Of a DNA stretch of 64,000 bases, positions 44,800 through 54,213 are shown piece by piece. How positions within the stretch are numbered: position 1 is the stretch's first letter; every line of letters begins with the position of its first letter. Origin of the DNA: Bradyrhizobium aeschynomenes (GTDB lineage Bacteria; Pseudomonadota; Alphaproteobacteria; Rhizobiales; Xanthobacteraceae). Position numbers and translations under genes: made by a program. The DNA is taken from positions 1-64,000 of the forward strand of contig NZ_JABFDM010000012.1 in assembly GCF_013178945.1 (NCBI RefSeq), in the 5' to 3' direction. The notes beneath the pieces were generated by a model. The model was given only the letters and a program-made list of their open reading frames with translations, was not told where the DNA came from and made no database searches.

Positions 44800-45765
44800 C
44801 TATCGGAACACGCCGCCGAACGGTCCACCCGCCTGGGGCGGAGGTGGCGGCGGCACCTGCTGCTGGGTCTGGTACTGCGGCGGTCCCGGTGGACGCGGCG
44901 CGGCCTGCTTCTGTTGCGGCGGCCGCTTCTGGGCAGGCTGAGGCGCAGCGGGCTTCTGCTCTGGCGCGGCACTGACCACGGTGGTCTGCGGCTCTTTGCA
45001 GTCGACCAGCCAGATGTCGTAGATCGGGTGCTCGACGCCGTGCAGGCCGGGGCTGGCCGCAAACATCCAGCCCGAGAAGATCCGCTTCACTTCGCCCTGC
45101 AGGGTGATCTCATCCACCTCCACGAAGGCGTCCGTGTTTGCAGCTTCGGTCGCCGGGCGCGTGTAGCAGGCGTCGGTCTTCACCCGGAGCGCGCCAAACT
45201 GCACGGTCTCACCGACTTCCTCATCGAAGTTGATGATGCGGCCGGTGATCTTGTCCAATCCGGAGAAGCTCGCCTTCTTGTTCACGATCTTCTGCGCGGG
45301 CGGCTCGGTCACGACCTCGTCTCCCGGCTGAATGGTCGCCGGCGTCTGCGGCACCGCGCCGTTCGGCGGGATCGCCGCGTTCTGGGGCGCACCGCGGGGC
45401 GGCGCAGGCCGCTGACCGGGCTGGCCGGGCGGCGCGGCCGCGACGGGCGGATTGTTCTGCGGCAGGACGGTCATTCCCGGCGGCGGCGCAAGCGGCTGCG
45501 ACTGAACCGGGCCCGGAAGGGCGGCGCCCTGCCCCGGCGGCGGGCGAGTCGGCGCCGGCAGCACGCGGCCCTGCGGCAGTTCGGGGATCTCCTCCTCTTC
45601 CTCCGGCGGCGGGATCGGTTCTCCGCGCCGCGGAATGTTGCCCGGCGGGCGAGGCACGGGGTCGGAGAAGATAGTGCCGATCTGCGCGCGTGCGGGCACG
45701 GCCAGCGCGAGGGATGTGGCGGCCAGGAACGCCGCGATACCGGTCAGGACGATTGTTCGGTGCAT
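44800..45765 (-). CDS. Exported DUF2155 protein with proline-rich region
   Basis: 321 residues from the ATG at 45765, which places a signal peptide (hydrophobic 5-20, PARAQ) at the start; the frame opens 13 codons earlier. A proline- and glutamine-rich middle (about 30-165) leads to the DUF2155 domain (about 175-270: ITGRIINFDEEVGETVQFGA, then a Cys in TDACYTRP and a GWMFAASPGLHGVEHPIYDI segment with VDCKE). The tail is a second Pro/Gln-rich stretch. Function unknown; it is linked to aat and NDUFA12 genes in related genomes. Confidence 0.85.
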   Translation of the reverse strand: MHRTIVLTGIAAFLAATSLALAVPARAQIGTIFSDPVPRPPGNIPRRGEPIPPPEEEEEIPELPQGRVLPAPTRPPPGQGAALPGPVQSQPLAPPPGMTVLPQNNPPVAAAPPGQPGQRPAPPRGAPQNAAIPPNGAVPQTPATIQPGDEVVTEPPAQKIVNKKASFSGLDKITGRIINFDEEVGETVQFGALRVKTDACYTRPATEAANTDAFVEVDEITLQGEVKRIFSGWMFAASPGLHGVEHPIYDIWLVDCKEPQTTVVSAAPEQKPAAPQPAQKRPPQQKQAAPRPPGPPQYQTQQQVPPPPPPQAGGPFGGVFR

Positions 45766-46010
45766 CTCGCGCGGCTTTATCAGGCGAATCGGGGTTCGGG
45801 ACAATCAAATCGCGTCATGACCCATCCGCCGCTCTCGATCAGCCCTCCCGTTAACATGCCGAATACGGCGGGGGAAGGGCGACTTACCAGCGCACCGCGA
45901 GGTGGTCATCTGGTTCATCCAATGAGATAGTTGCATGATCAGAAGATAGCGTGAAACCAACACGCAACAAGGCCGCGGCGATGGAAGCCGGGGCCAAGGG
46001 AAGGAAGCAC

Positions 46011-46784
46011 ATGCCTGATTCGATTCGTCTCGACGGCCGGGTGGCCGTCGTCACCGGCGCGGCCGGCGTGATCGGCACGGCGACCCTGCAACGGCTGGCG
46101 GCGCGCGGCGCCCGCATCGTCGCAGTCGACCGCCGCGAGCAGGATCTGAAGGCCGCCATCGGCGATCTGCCCGCGAGCGCCGAGGCGATGGCCATTGCCG
46201 CAGATGTCACCGACGAGGCCGAGGTGGCAGCGTATGTGCGCAGCGCCTGCGAGCGCTTCGGGACCATCGACGTGTTCTTCAACAATGCCGGCATCGAAGG
46301 CGAGATCAGGTCGATCACCGACTATCCGCTCGAGACGTTCCGCCGCGTGCTCGACGTCAACGTGGTCGGCGTGTTCCTCGGTCTCAAGCATGTGCTGCCG
46401 GTGATGCTGAAGCAGAACCGCGGCTCGATCATCAACACCGCCTCGATCGCCGGCCTGATCGGCTCGCCGCAGATCGCGGTCTACAGCGCCAGCAAGCACG
46501 CGGTGATCGGACTGACCAAGAGCGCGGCGTGGGAATGCACCGGCACCAATGTCCGCGTGAACTGCATCTGCCCCGGCCTGATCGACAGCCGCATGCTCAG
46601 CGCGATCATCGAAGGCCGCAGCGGCGCTGCCGTTCCGATCGAGAAGGTCGTGGACCGCGTCCCGGCACGACGGCTCGGCCAGGGCGCGGAGGTCGCGGCG
46701 ATCGTCGCCTTCCTCGCCTCCGACGATGCGAGCTACGTCTCCGGCGCTGCCTACACCGTCGATGGCGGCCGCACTGCCGCCTGA
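46011..46784 (+). CDS. Short-chain dehydrogenase/reductase
   Basis: 257 residues from the ATG at 46011, preceded by GGAAGGAAG; the frame opens earlier at a GTG. Classical SDR: AVVTGAAGVIGTA binds NAD(P), NNAG is present, and the catalytic Ser-Tyr-Lys is in NTASIAGLIG and YSASKHA. The C-terminus GAAYTVDGGRTA is typical. Asp110-type residue after the second strand (VDRREQ) suggests NAD preference. It runs ahead of a lipase-like hydrolase and a cupin on the same strand, which may act on one substrate; the substrate is unknown. Confidence 0.93.
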   Translation: MPDSIRLDGRVAVVTGAAGVIGTATLQRLAARGARIVAVDRREQDLKAAIGDLPASAEAMAIAADVTDEAEVAAYVRSACERFGTIDVFFNNAGIEGEIRSITDYPLETFRRVLDVNVVGVFLGLKHVLPVMLKQNRGSIINTASIAGLIGSPQIAVYSASKHAVIGLTKSAAWECTGTNVRVNCICPGLIDSRMLSAIIEGRSGAAVPIEKVVDRVPARRLGQGAEVAAIVAFLASDDASYVSGAAYTVDGGRTAA

Positions 46785-46832
46785 CAGCCCCCTCACCTCA
46801 CCCGCTTGCTCAACTCGACAGGTCCGTTGCCC

Positions 46833-47795
46833 ATGCCCGTTCAGCTCGATGCCGATGCCGCTGCCGTCTACAAGGCGTTCCAGGAGGCCGGCAGGCCCGC
46901 TTATGAAACGCTGACCCCACAGGAGGCGCGTGACTACTATCTGGCTGCGCGCGTCGTGAGCAATCCTGAGCCGCCCGAGCTTGCGGACGTCCGGGAGCTC
47001 GCCATCCCTGCCCCGCACGGCGCGATCCCGGCACGGCTCTATCGGCCCAAGACGGTGCGGCAGACCAACGGCCTTGCACCGGGCCTGGTGTTCTTCCACG
47101 GCGGCGGCTGGGTGATCGGCAATCTGGACTCCCACGATGTGGCCTGCCGTGCGCTGGCCCATGAAGGTGAGCTGATCGTGATCTCGATCGACTACCGCCT
47201 CGCACCGGAGAACAAGTTCCCGGCTGCGGTCGACGACTGCCTCGCGGCAACGCGATGGGTGGCTGATAACGCGACCTCGCTCGGCATCGACGCCTCGAGG
47301 CTCAGCGTCGGCGGCGACTCCGCCGGCGGCAATCTCGCCGCCGTGGTCGCGCTCTCGGCGCGCGACGGCGAGGGACCAAAATTGTCGGGCCAGGTGCTGA
47401 TCTATCCGGCCACCGACTTTGCGATGAGCCATCCTTCGCACAGCGAGCCCGAGACCAGCGTGCTGCTGACGCATTCGGTGATCCGCTGGTTTCGCGATCA
47501 CTATCTCAACTCAGCCGCCGACATTCACGACTGGCGCGCCTCGCCGGCCAAGGCGGAGACGCTGGCCGGCCTGCCGCCCGCCTATGTTCTGACGGCGGGC
47601 GCCGATCCACTTCGCGACGAAGGCGACGACTATGCACGCCGCCTGCGCGAGGCCGGCGTGCCGGTCACGCATCGCACCCATCCCGGCCAGTTCCACGGCT
47701 TCTTCACTATGGGCAAGCTGCTCGACCAGGCCAATGTCGCCGCGCGCGACATCGGCGGCTGGCTCAAGCAGCTCGATCGTCCGAGCGGCGTCTGA
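46833..47795 (+). CDS. HSL-family alpha/beta hydrolase (esterase)
   Basis: 320 residues from the ATG at 46833 (a TTG at 46806 also in frame). Oxyanion-hole motif FFHGGGWVIGN, nucleophile serine in GGDSAGGNLA, acid in TAGADPLRDEGD and histidine in PGQFHGFFTM, all as in hormone-sensitive-lipase-type carboxylesterases. Cytosolic, no signal peptide. Follows the SDR gene by about 48 bp. Confidence 0.93.
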   Translation: MPVQLDADAAAVYKAFQEAGRPAYETLTPQEARDYYLAARVVSNPEPPELADVRELAIPAPHGAIPARLYRPKTVRQTNGLAPGLVFFHGGGWVIGNLDSHDVACRALAHEGELIVISIDYRLAPENKFPAAVDDCLAATRWVADNATSLGIDASRLSVGGDSAGGNLAAVVALSARDGEGPKLSGQVLIYPATDFAMSHPSHSEPETSVLLTHSVIRWFRDHYLNSAADIHDWRASPAKAETLAGLPPAYVLTAGADPLRDEGDDYARRLREAGVPVTHRTHPGQFHGFFTMGKLLDQANVAARDIGGWLKQLDRPSGV

Positions 47796-47897
47796 GAGTG
47801 ATCGCGCTGACCCTCGCACCGCAGCCGACGTCGCGTTTGCCGGCCTTGCCGGCCAGCGCGGCCAACTTATCTCGTTGATCGCAGTTGGAGACCGCGC

Positions 47898-48254
47898 ATG
47901 AAGACCGTGAACCTCGCCGACAAGCTGAGCCAGTTCGCGAGCCATTGGGACCCGCACGTGGTCGCGGACTACAACGACAATGACGTGATGGTCGTGAAAT
48001 TCATCGGCGAATTCCCGTTCCACAAGCATGACACGACGGATGACTTCTTTCTCGTTCTCGAAGGCGAGATGGAGATGGACATCCAGGGGCAGCCCTCGCG
48101 GATGGTGAAGGCTGGCGAGTTGTTCGTCGTCCCCAAGGGCGTCGTTCACCGTCCGCGCGCGGCAAAGGAGGTCAAGGTGCTCCTGATCGAACCCAAGGGC
48201 GAACCGAATTCCGGCGACGCCGACCGCGAACCCGCGCCAAAGCCGCGGATCTGA
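47898..48254 (+). CDS. Single-domain cupin protein
   Basis: 118 residues. Cupin motif 1 is present as FPFHKHDTTDDFFLVLEGEM, with both histidines and the Glu/Gly end, and motif 2 as VVPKGVVHRPRA with the third metal histidine. A mononuclear metal site is therefore likely. Such small cupins act as isomerases or metabolite sensors; the role is unknown. The start at 47898 follows a GGAG-containing leader. Confidence 0.88.
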   Translation: MKTVNLADKLSQFASHWDPHVVADYNDNDVMVVKFIGEFPFHKHDTTDDFFLVLEGEMEMDIQGQPSRMVKAGELFVVPKGVVHRPRAAKEVKVLLIEPKGEPNSGDADREPAPKPRI

Positions 48255-48442
48255 CGCGCCGGGAAAAGTCAGAGCTTCGGGCTTGAAGTATCCAATCCAC
48301 AGGAACAGGCGAGCATGACAGACATGGCGACAATTCTGGAGATTGCGCTGGCTGCTTCAGGCCCGAAGAGTGGGACGAGATCAAGCGGATCTGCCCGGAC
48401 CTGCACGACACCTACGAGGAATGGCAGGCCAGCGCTCAGGAG
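48255..48442. other. Leader of a possibly frameshifted small gene
   Basis: An ATG at 48315 opens MTDMATILEIALAAS and then leaves the frame in which coding-like sequence continues (PEEWDEIKRICPDLHDTYEE, from 48362). This suggests a single-base indel near 48360. No other gene is visible. Confidence 0.35.
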
Positions 48443-48652
48443 ATGATCGATACAATCGGGAGCCAACCGAACGAGCGGGTCGTGAAAGTCATCCTGACCG
48501 CGGCCGAGCTTCGGAAGTGGCAGCGTGCGACCGGACGCAAAGTCGATGGCAAGGTTCGCTCCCAGCTCGCCGCCAAGCGGGCCGGCAAGGCCGACATCGA
48601 GCATTCAGAACCAGACCTCGCTCCTAGGTCCGACGCGGGTGACGACGGCTGA
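48443..48652 (+). CDS. Hypothetical small protein, possibly 5'-frameshifted
   Basis: The first ATG in this frame gives 69 residues (VKVILTAAELRKWQRATGRK, then a Lys/Arg-rich tail), but the same frame is coding-like for 80 bp upstream without a start codon. I do not recognise a family. Either the real start is a non-ATG codon, or the gene is broken just upstream. The remaining 186 bases to 48838 hold only the promoter region of the aminotransferase. Confidence 0.4.
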   Translation: MIDTIGSQPNERVVKVILTAAELRKWQRATGRKVDGKVRSQLAAKRAGKADIEHSEPDLAPRSDAGDDG

Positions 48653-48838
48653 CGTTGGTCGCCCGGCGCGTTGTTGTGCATTCCGACGGGCTTGCGCCCC
48701 GACCGTCCATGCACGAAACGAGGCGGAGCACCGCCGAAATGTCCGCTGTTTTTGCAACGCAACCGAGATAGTGTCCCGGCTTCGCGACAACGGTCCATGG
48801 TCGGCTGGCGCGCCCCACTCGGAATAGGATTGCCCGCG

Positions 48839-50005
48839 ATGTTCGAACGACTGAGCCGCCAGCCCGATGATCCCCTGCTCGCCCTGATCGGCATCTTCAA
48901 GGCCGATCCGCGCGCCGGCAAGGTCGATCTCGGCGTCGGCGTCTACCGCGACGAGGCCGGCAACTCGCCGATCTTCCGTGCCGTGAAGGCCGCCGAGCGC
49001 CTGATCTGGGAGAACCAGAGCAGCAAGTCCTACATCGCGCCGGAAGGCGACCAGGCCTTCCTCGACCTGCTGTGGACGATGGTCGGCGGCAAGGCCTCTC
49101 CCGTCCATGCCGCCGGCGTGCAGACCCCCGGCGGCTCCGGCGCGCTGCGGCTTGCCGCCGACCTGATCCGGCAGGCCGGCACCGGCAAGATCTGGCTCGG
49201 CCTGCCGAGCTGGCCCAATCACGCCGGCATCTTCGAAGCCGCGGGCCTCGCGATCGAGACCTATCCCTATTTCGACGTCGCCTCGCAGACGCTTCAGCTC
49301 GATCGCATGCTGGAGGCGCTGCGGCGCGCCGCGCCCGGCGATGCCGTCCTCATCCACGCCTCCTGCCACAACCCCACCGGCGCCCCGCTGACCGCGCAGG
49401 ACTGGGCCCGCATCACGGACGTGATCGCGACCCGTGGTCTCGTGCCGCTGATCGACTCTGCCTATCAAGGCTTCGGTGCAGGTCTCGACGGCGACGCCGC
49501 CGGGCTGCGCGGAATGATCGCGGCCGTCCCCGAGGCGCTGCTCGCGGTGTCCTGCTCGAAGTCCTTCGGCCTCTACCGCGAGCGGACCGGCGCGCTGTAC
49601 GCCGTCGCCGACGCGCAGGCCACGGCCGAGACGGCACGGTCCAATCTCGTCGCGCTCGCCCGCACCAGCTATTCCATGCCGCCCGACCATGGTTCGGCGA
49701 TCGTGAAGACGATCCTCGGCACGCCGGAGCTGTACGCCGACTGGAGCGGCGAGCTCGAAACGATGCGCCAGCGACTTGCGGCGCTGCGCCACGCCTTCGC
49801 CGAGGCGCTCGGCGGCCGCTGGTCCAACACCGTCGCCATCGGCGTCCAGCAGGGCATGTTCTCGCTGCTGCCGGTGACGCCGGCGGAGGTGATGACCTTG
49901 CGCGAGAAGCACGGCGTGTACATGCCGACCTCCGGCCGCATCAACATCGCAGGCCTCAAGCTCGCCGACGTCGCGCGGGTCGCCGGCCTGTTCAAGTCGC
50001 TCTGA
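48839..50005 (+). CDS. Aromatic/aspartate aminotransferase (TyrB/AspC type)
   Basis: 388 residues from the ATG at 48839, where the family sequence begins (MFERLSRQPDDPLLALI); the longer frame is non-coding. Motifs: VDLGVGVYRDEAG, TPGGSGALRLAADLI, HASCHNPTGAPLT, and the PLP lysine in VSCSKSFGLYRERTG. The C-terminal GRINIAGL is the substrate arginine loop. Transfers amino groups between aromatic or dicarboxylic amino acids and 2-oxoglutarate. A YitT gene follows after 16 bp. Confidence 0.94.
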   Translation: MFERLSRQPDDPLLALIGIFKADPRAGKVDLGVGVYRDEAGNSPIFRAVKAAERLIWENQSSKSYIAPEGDQAFLDLLWTMVGGKASPVHAAGVQTPGGSGALRLAADLIRQAGTGKIWLGLPSWPNHAGIFEAAGLAIETYPYFDVASQTLQLDRMLEALRRAAPGDAVLIHASCHNPTGAPLTAQDWARITDVIATRGLVPLIDSAYQGFGAGLDGDAAGLRGMIAAVPEALLAVSCSKSFGLYRERTGALYAVADAQATAETARSNLVALARTSYSMPPDHGSAIVKTILGTPELYADWSGELETMRQRLAALRHAFAEALGGRWSNTVAIGVQQGMFSLLPVTPAEVMTLREKHGVYMPTSGRINIAGLKLADVARVAGLFKSL

Positions 50006-50021
50006 GGCGGCGAGCGTCGAG

Positions 50022-50645
50022 ATGACCGGCGTGACCGAGGCGGTGGTGCAGGAGCGTCACAAGCTTTACGAAGACGCGATGGCGCTGACCTTGGGCACGC
50101 TGTTCGTGTCGCTCGGCATGCTCATCTATAGCAAGACATTGCTGCTGGTCGGCAGCACCGCCGGGCTGTCGCTGCTGCTGAGCTACGTCAGCGGCTACGG
50201 TTTCGGGGTCAGCTTCTTCCTGATCAACCTGCCGTTCTATGCGCTGGCGATCCGGCGCATGGGCTGGCCATTCACGATCCGCACCTTCGTGGCCGTCGCC
50301 CTGGTTGCGGTGTTCTCCCGGCTGACGACGATTTGGGTCAACATCAGCCATATCGACCCGCTCTATGCGACGGTGATCGGCGCCGGCCTGACCGGGACCG
50401 GCCTCTTGATGCTGTTCCGCCATCGCACCGGGCTCGGCGGCATCAACATCCTCGCGCTTTATCTGCAGGAGCACTGGAAGGTCCGTGCCGGCTATTTCCA
50501 GCTCGCGGTGGATGCGCTCATCATGATCGTCGCATTCTTCGTGATTCCGGTCGACCGGCTGGCCCTGTCGGTCCTGGGCATCGTGATCGTCAACGTCATC
50601 ATCGCCATCAACCACAAGCCCGGGCGCTACATGGCGCTGAGCTGA
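50022..50645 (+). CDS. YitT-family membrane protein (short form)
   Basis: 207 residues with five or six membrane helices and the YitT/DUF161 landmarks SAGLSLLLSYVSGYGFG-like (STAGLSLLLSYVSG), FLINLPFYALAIRRMGWPFT and FRHRTGLGGINILALYLQ. The C-terminal DUF2179 domain found in Bacillus YitT is absent. Function unknown; inner membrane. Confidence 0.88.
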   Translation: MTGVTEAVVQERHKLYEDAMALTLGTLFVSLGMLIYSKTLLLVGSTAGLSLLLSYVSGYGFGVSFFLINLPFYALAIRRMGWPFTIRTFVAVALVAVFSRLTTIWVNISHIDPLYATVIGAGLTGTGLLMLFRHRTGLGGINILALYLQEHWKVRAGYFQLAVDALIMIVAFFVIPVDRLALSVLGIVIVNVIIAINHKPGRYMALS

Positions 50646-50869
50646 GGCGCCCCACACGGCCACCCGCGCCGGATGCCGCACTGCCGCGCCGCACCTTGCC
50701 AGACGGCTCATTCCATGGGATGAAAGCTCTGGTATGCCAGCAATCGAGGCAATGGTTACCGCCTCCGTCCGCCCCTCCGGGGCGTCTGACGGCCTCCTCG
50801 GTGCGCGCTGGATCACCAATAAGAAAAGCAAACGCACAATCTCAAGCCAATCTCTGGGGAGACCAAGGC

Positions 50870-51934
50870 ATGGCACGCAATATTCTGATTCTCGGAGCCT
50901 CCTATGGCTCCCTCCTCGGCACCAAGCTGCTGATGGCCGGCCACAATGTGACGCTGGTCTGCCGCAAGAAGACCGCCGAACTAATCAATCGCGAGGGCAC
51001 GGAAGTCCGCATCAAGCTGCGCGACGAGCCCACCCACCGTTCGATCTTCTCGCGCGACCTGCCCGGCAAGCTCGACGCCGCCACGCCCGACAGTGTCGAC
51101 CTGTCGCGTTACGATCTGGTCGGCCTTGCGATGCAGGAGCCGCAATACACCAACCACACCATCCGCGTGCTGATGGTCAAGATCGCCGAGGCCAAGCTGC
51201 CGTGCCTCTCGATCATGAACATGCCGCCGCTCCCCTACCTCAAGCGCATCCCGGCGCTGGCCAACAGCGATCTCGAAGAGGCTTACACCAACGCCCAGGT
51301 CTGGGAGCGCTTCACCCCTGGTCTGGTGACACTGTGCTCGCCGGATCCGCAGGCGTTCCGTCCGCCGGAGGAAGGCGCCAACGTGCTGCATGTCGGCCTG
51401 CCGACGAACTTCAAGGCTGCCGCCTTCGAGGACGAGAAGCACAATGCGCTGCTGCGTGAGCTGGAGCGCGACATCGATGCCGTCAGGCTCGATGGCCAGG
51501 ACGTGCCGGTGAAGCTCAAGGTGTTCGACTCGCTGTTCGTGCCGCTGGCGAAATGGTCGATGCTGCTGACCGGCAACTACCGCTGCATCACGCGCGGCGA
51601 GCCGCAGGCGATCCGCGATGCCGTGCATGGCAATCTCGCTCTGTCGAAGTCGATCTACGAGCATGTCGACGCGATCGCGCGCAAGCTCGGCGCCGATCCG
51701 AGCGACCAGGTGCCGTTCGAGAAATACGCCAAGGCCGCCGAGAGCCTGCTCAAGCCGTCCTCGGCGGCGCGCGCGGTCGCCGCCGGTGCCCCCTTCATCG
51801 AGCGCGTCGACCTGCTGGTGAAGCTGATCGCGCAGCAGATCGGCATGCCCAGCGCCGAGATCGACCAGACGGTGCAGACCGTCGATTTCAAGCTCAACGA
51901 GAAGATCGTGCTGGGCGGCTCGACCGCGCAGTGA
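50870..51934 (+). CDS. Ketopantoate-reductase-like NAD(P)-binding protein
   Basis: 354 residues from the ATG at 50870 (GGGGAG upstream). The N-terminus NILILGASYGSLLGTKLL is a Rossmann loop (GxxxGxxxG variant with Ser) like that of 2-dehydropantoate 2-reductase (PanE/ApbA). The middle strand contains DLVGLAMQEPQY. The C-terminal helical domain (about 190-340) with a conserved LAKWSMLLTGNYRC segment is of the same type. Catalytic Lys and Asn of true PanE cannot be placed with certainty. A relative of unknown substrate is safer than panE. Confidence 0.75.
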   Translation: MARNILILGASYGSLLGTKLLMAGHNVTLVCRKKTAELINREGTEVRIKLRDEPTHRSIFSRDLPGKLDAATPDSVDLSRYDLVGLAMQEPQYTNHTIRVLMVKIAEAKLPCLSIMNMPPLPYLKRIPALANSDLEEAYTNAQVWERFTPGLVTLCSPDPQAFRPPEEGANVLHVGLPTNFKAAAFEDEKHNALLRELERDIDAVRLDGQDVPVKLKVFDSLFVPLAKWSMLLTGNYRCITRGEPQAIRDAVHGNLALSKSIYEHVDAIARKLGADPSDQVPFEKYAKAAESLLKPSSAARAVAAGAPFIERVDLLVKLIAQQIGMPSAEIDQTVQTVDFKLNEKIVLGGSTAQ

Positions 51935-52063
51935 CGCACGCGCTGCGGTCGGCGCCCGCAAAGCCGGGGGCGCGACATCGTCCGTAACGAGATGTGACTT
52001 TGCAGGAACGCGCGGCCATCGCATGGTTCGCGCGTTCTTTGATTCACATCGTTCGGAATAAAG

Positions 52064-53077
52064 ATGCCGCCCTCCGGGCCTCTCGCTCTCCCCCTGCAGG
52101 CCCTGAGCTGGCTCGGCAACCAGGGCACGCGCGCGATCGTCGCGGTGCTGCTGGCGGCGATCGCGGTGCCGCCGCTCGGCGAGCTGGCGCGGCCCTACGT
52201 CACCGAAGCGATTTTTCTACTGCTCTGCATCTCATTCATGCGCGTCGACGTCGCGATGCTGCGCGCCCATCTGCGCCGCCCGCTGCTGGTGGTGGCGGCA
52301 ACCGCCTGGACCACCATCGCCGTGCCCGGCCTCGTCGGCAGCATCGCGCGCCTCACCGGCGCCGATGCCGCCGCACCCGACCTCACCCTCGCGCTGATGC
52401 TGCAGGCGACGGCTTCGCCGATGATGGCCTCGCCGGCGCTCGCGGCCTTGATGGGACTCGACGCCACGCTGGTGCTGATCACGCTGGTGACCTCGACCGC
52501 GCTGGTACCGCTGACGGCGCCGGTGTTCGCCTATGTCTTCATGGGCGAGACCTTGTCGCTATCCCCGGCGACGCTCGGGCTGAAGCTCGCCGGCATTCTC
52601 GCCGGCGCGCTGGCTGCGGCCACCGCGATCCGCCTCGTCTTCGGCATCGAGACGATCCGCCGCCACCGCGCACCGATCGACGGCTTCAACATCTGCATTC
52701 TGTTCGTGTTCGCTTCCGCCATCATGGCGCACTTTCTGGCTGATCTGCTGGCAGCCCCGTTCCGCATGCTGGGACTCGCGGTGCTCGCCTTCGCGGTGTT
52801 CTTCCTGCTGCTGGGGACGACGGTGCTGCTCTTCCGCAACGCCGGCCGCGAGCGCGCGATGGCGCTGGGCATGATGGTGTCGCTGCGCAACATGGGGCTG
52901 ATGCTGGCCGCGACCGAAGGCGCAATCCCGGGCACCACCTGGCTGTATTTCGCGATGAGCCAGTTTCCGATCCACCTGGCGCCGCAGCTGTTGCGCCCAT
53001 TCGCCGAACGCCTGCGCGCTGCGCCAGGTCCATCCGGTGGAAACGATCAGGCCTTGATCAGTCCTGCACGGGAATGA
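52064..53077 (+). CDS. BASS-type (bile acid:sodium symporter-like) membrane transporter
   Basis: 337 residues with nine or ten membrane segments of the bile acid:Na+ symporter superfamily. A long loop with ALMLQATASPMMASPALAAL corresponds to the conserved crossover region. Basic C-terminal tail. Substrate unknown. Transcribed alone, 120 bp before the binding-protein gene. Confidence 0.8.
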   Translation: MPPSGPLALPLQALSWLGNQGTRAIVAVLLAAIAVPPLGELARPYVTEAIFLLLCISFMRVDVAMLRAHLRRPLLVVAATAWTTIAVPGLVGSIARLTGADAAAPDLTLALMLQATASPMMASPALAALMGLDATLVLITLVTSTALVPLTAPVFAYVFMGETLSLSPATLGLKLAGILAGALAAATAIRLVFGIETIRRHRAPIDGFNICILFVFASAIMAHFLADLLAAPFRMLGLAVLAFAVFFLLLGTTVLLFRNAGRERAMALGMMVSLRNMGLMLAATEGAIPGTTWLYFAMSQFPIHLAPQLLRPFAERLRAAPGPSGGNDQALISPARE

Positions 53078-53201
53078 GGCAGCGCAGCATCACGGCGCCG
53101 CGGCCACTCGGTCATTAGGAAGGCTGCTATCAAGTCCGACATGCTTGTTGCTGGCGCGCACGGTCAACGCTACGCTCCGCGCGTTGGTGCAGGAGGAATA
53201 T

Positions 53202-54083
53202 GTGACAACATCAGACGATCAGAAGATTTCAGAGGACCGCCGCGAGGCGCTGCGCTACGCGCTCGCGATCGGCTCCGGCGCCGCGCTGGCGTCGGCCATG
53301 ACGACGACGCCCGCCTCGGCGCAGGCCGCTGGCGACAACACGCTCGACCGCGTGCGCGCCAACAAGGTGCTGCGCATCGCCGTGCTGCCGGGCGAGCTGC
53401 CTTATTTCAACAAGGACCTCGCGTCGGGCACCTGGTCCGGCTTCTCGATCGAGATGGCCAACGACATCGCCAAGCTGCTCGACGTGAAGCTGGAATATGT
53501 CGAGTCGACCTACGGCAATTCGGTGCTCGATCTGCAGGCCGGCAAGATCGATCTCGGCTTCGCGCTGAACCCGACGCCGCAGCGCGCGCTGGTGATCGAT
53601 TTCTGCGGCACGGTGTTCCCGCATCCGTTCGGCGCCATGCTGAAGAAGGGCATGGAGGCGAAGACCTGGGCCGACATCAACAAGCCCGAGGTCAGGATCG
53701 CCGTCGACGTCGGCTCCGCCAACGAGGCCGTGGCCCGGCGCTTTGCGCCGAATGCGACCATCAAGTCGCTGAAGTCGCGCGACGAGGTGATGCTGGAGAT
53801 GGCGTCCGGCCGCGTCGACGTCGTCGTCAACGCGCTGATCCTCGGGCTCACCGCGATCGCCAAGAACCCCAATCTCGGCACCTACAAGATCCTGCAGTCG
53901 CCGTCGGTCGCCATCCCCTCCAGCATGGGCGTCCGCCGCGAGGCCGACAAGCGCTGGCGCGACTTCCTGGCGGTGTGGATCGACTATAACAGAGGCATCG
54001 GCCAGATGCGTGAATGGTTCGTCAAGGGCCTCGGCCTTGCTGGGGTCAAGGCCGAGGACGTCCCGGTCGAAGTGAATATCTGA
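53202..54083 (+). CDS. Amino-acid ABC transporter substrate-binding protein
   Basis: 293 residues from the GTG at 53202, which has a perfect AGGAGG five bases upstream; longer frames lack one. A twin-arginine-like or Sec signal (EDRREALRYALAIGSGAALA ... ASAQA) leads to a SBP_bac_3 domain: VLRIAVLPGELPYFNKD, FSIEMANDIAKLLDV and AGKIDLGFALNPTPQR. A periplasmic receptor for a polar amino acid or a related compound. The only permease nearby lies convergent at 54214-54882; no ATPase gene is in the window. Confidence 0.93.
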   Translation: MTTSDDQKISEDRREALRYALAIGSGAALASAMTTTPASAQAAGDNTLDRVRANKVLRIAVLPGELPYFNKDLASGTWSGFSIEMANDIAKLLDVKLEYVESTYGNSVLDLQAGKIDLGFALNPTPQRALVIDFCGTVFPHPFGAMLKKGMEAKTWADINKPEVRIAVDVGSANEAVARRFAPNATIKSLKSRDEVMLEMASGRVDVVVNALILGLTAIAKNPNLGTYKILQSPSVAIPSSMGVRREADKRWRDFLAVWIDYNRGIGQMREWFVKGLGLAGVKAEDVPVEVNI

Positions 54084-54104
54084 CGCCATCGCCACACGCA
54101 CCCG

Positions 54105-54188
54105 CCGTCATTGCGAGGAGCGCAGCGACGAAGCAATCCAGGGCTACGCGTGCCGCCCTGGATTGCTTCGCTGCGCTCGCAATGACGG
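54105..54188. repeat. Long palindromic intergenic repeat (REP-like)
   Basis: Two nearly complementary arms, CCGTCATTGCGAGGAGCGCA... and ...TGCGCTCGCAATGACGG, about 38 and 33 bases long, enclose a short loop (CTACGCGTGCCG). Sequences starting GTCATTGCGAGGAGC are, from memory, a frequent dispersed palindrome in alphaproteobacterial genomes. It lies between two converging genes and could end transcription from both. Confidence 0.8.
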
Positions 54189-54213
54189 TGAGGATGTTGC
54201 TACGCCGAGCCTC

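Noticed and set aside
45939..47501. Minus-strand open frame of 520 codons
   Set aside because: Antisense to the SDR and hydrolase genes, which have clear catalytic motifs.
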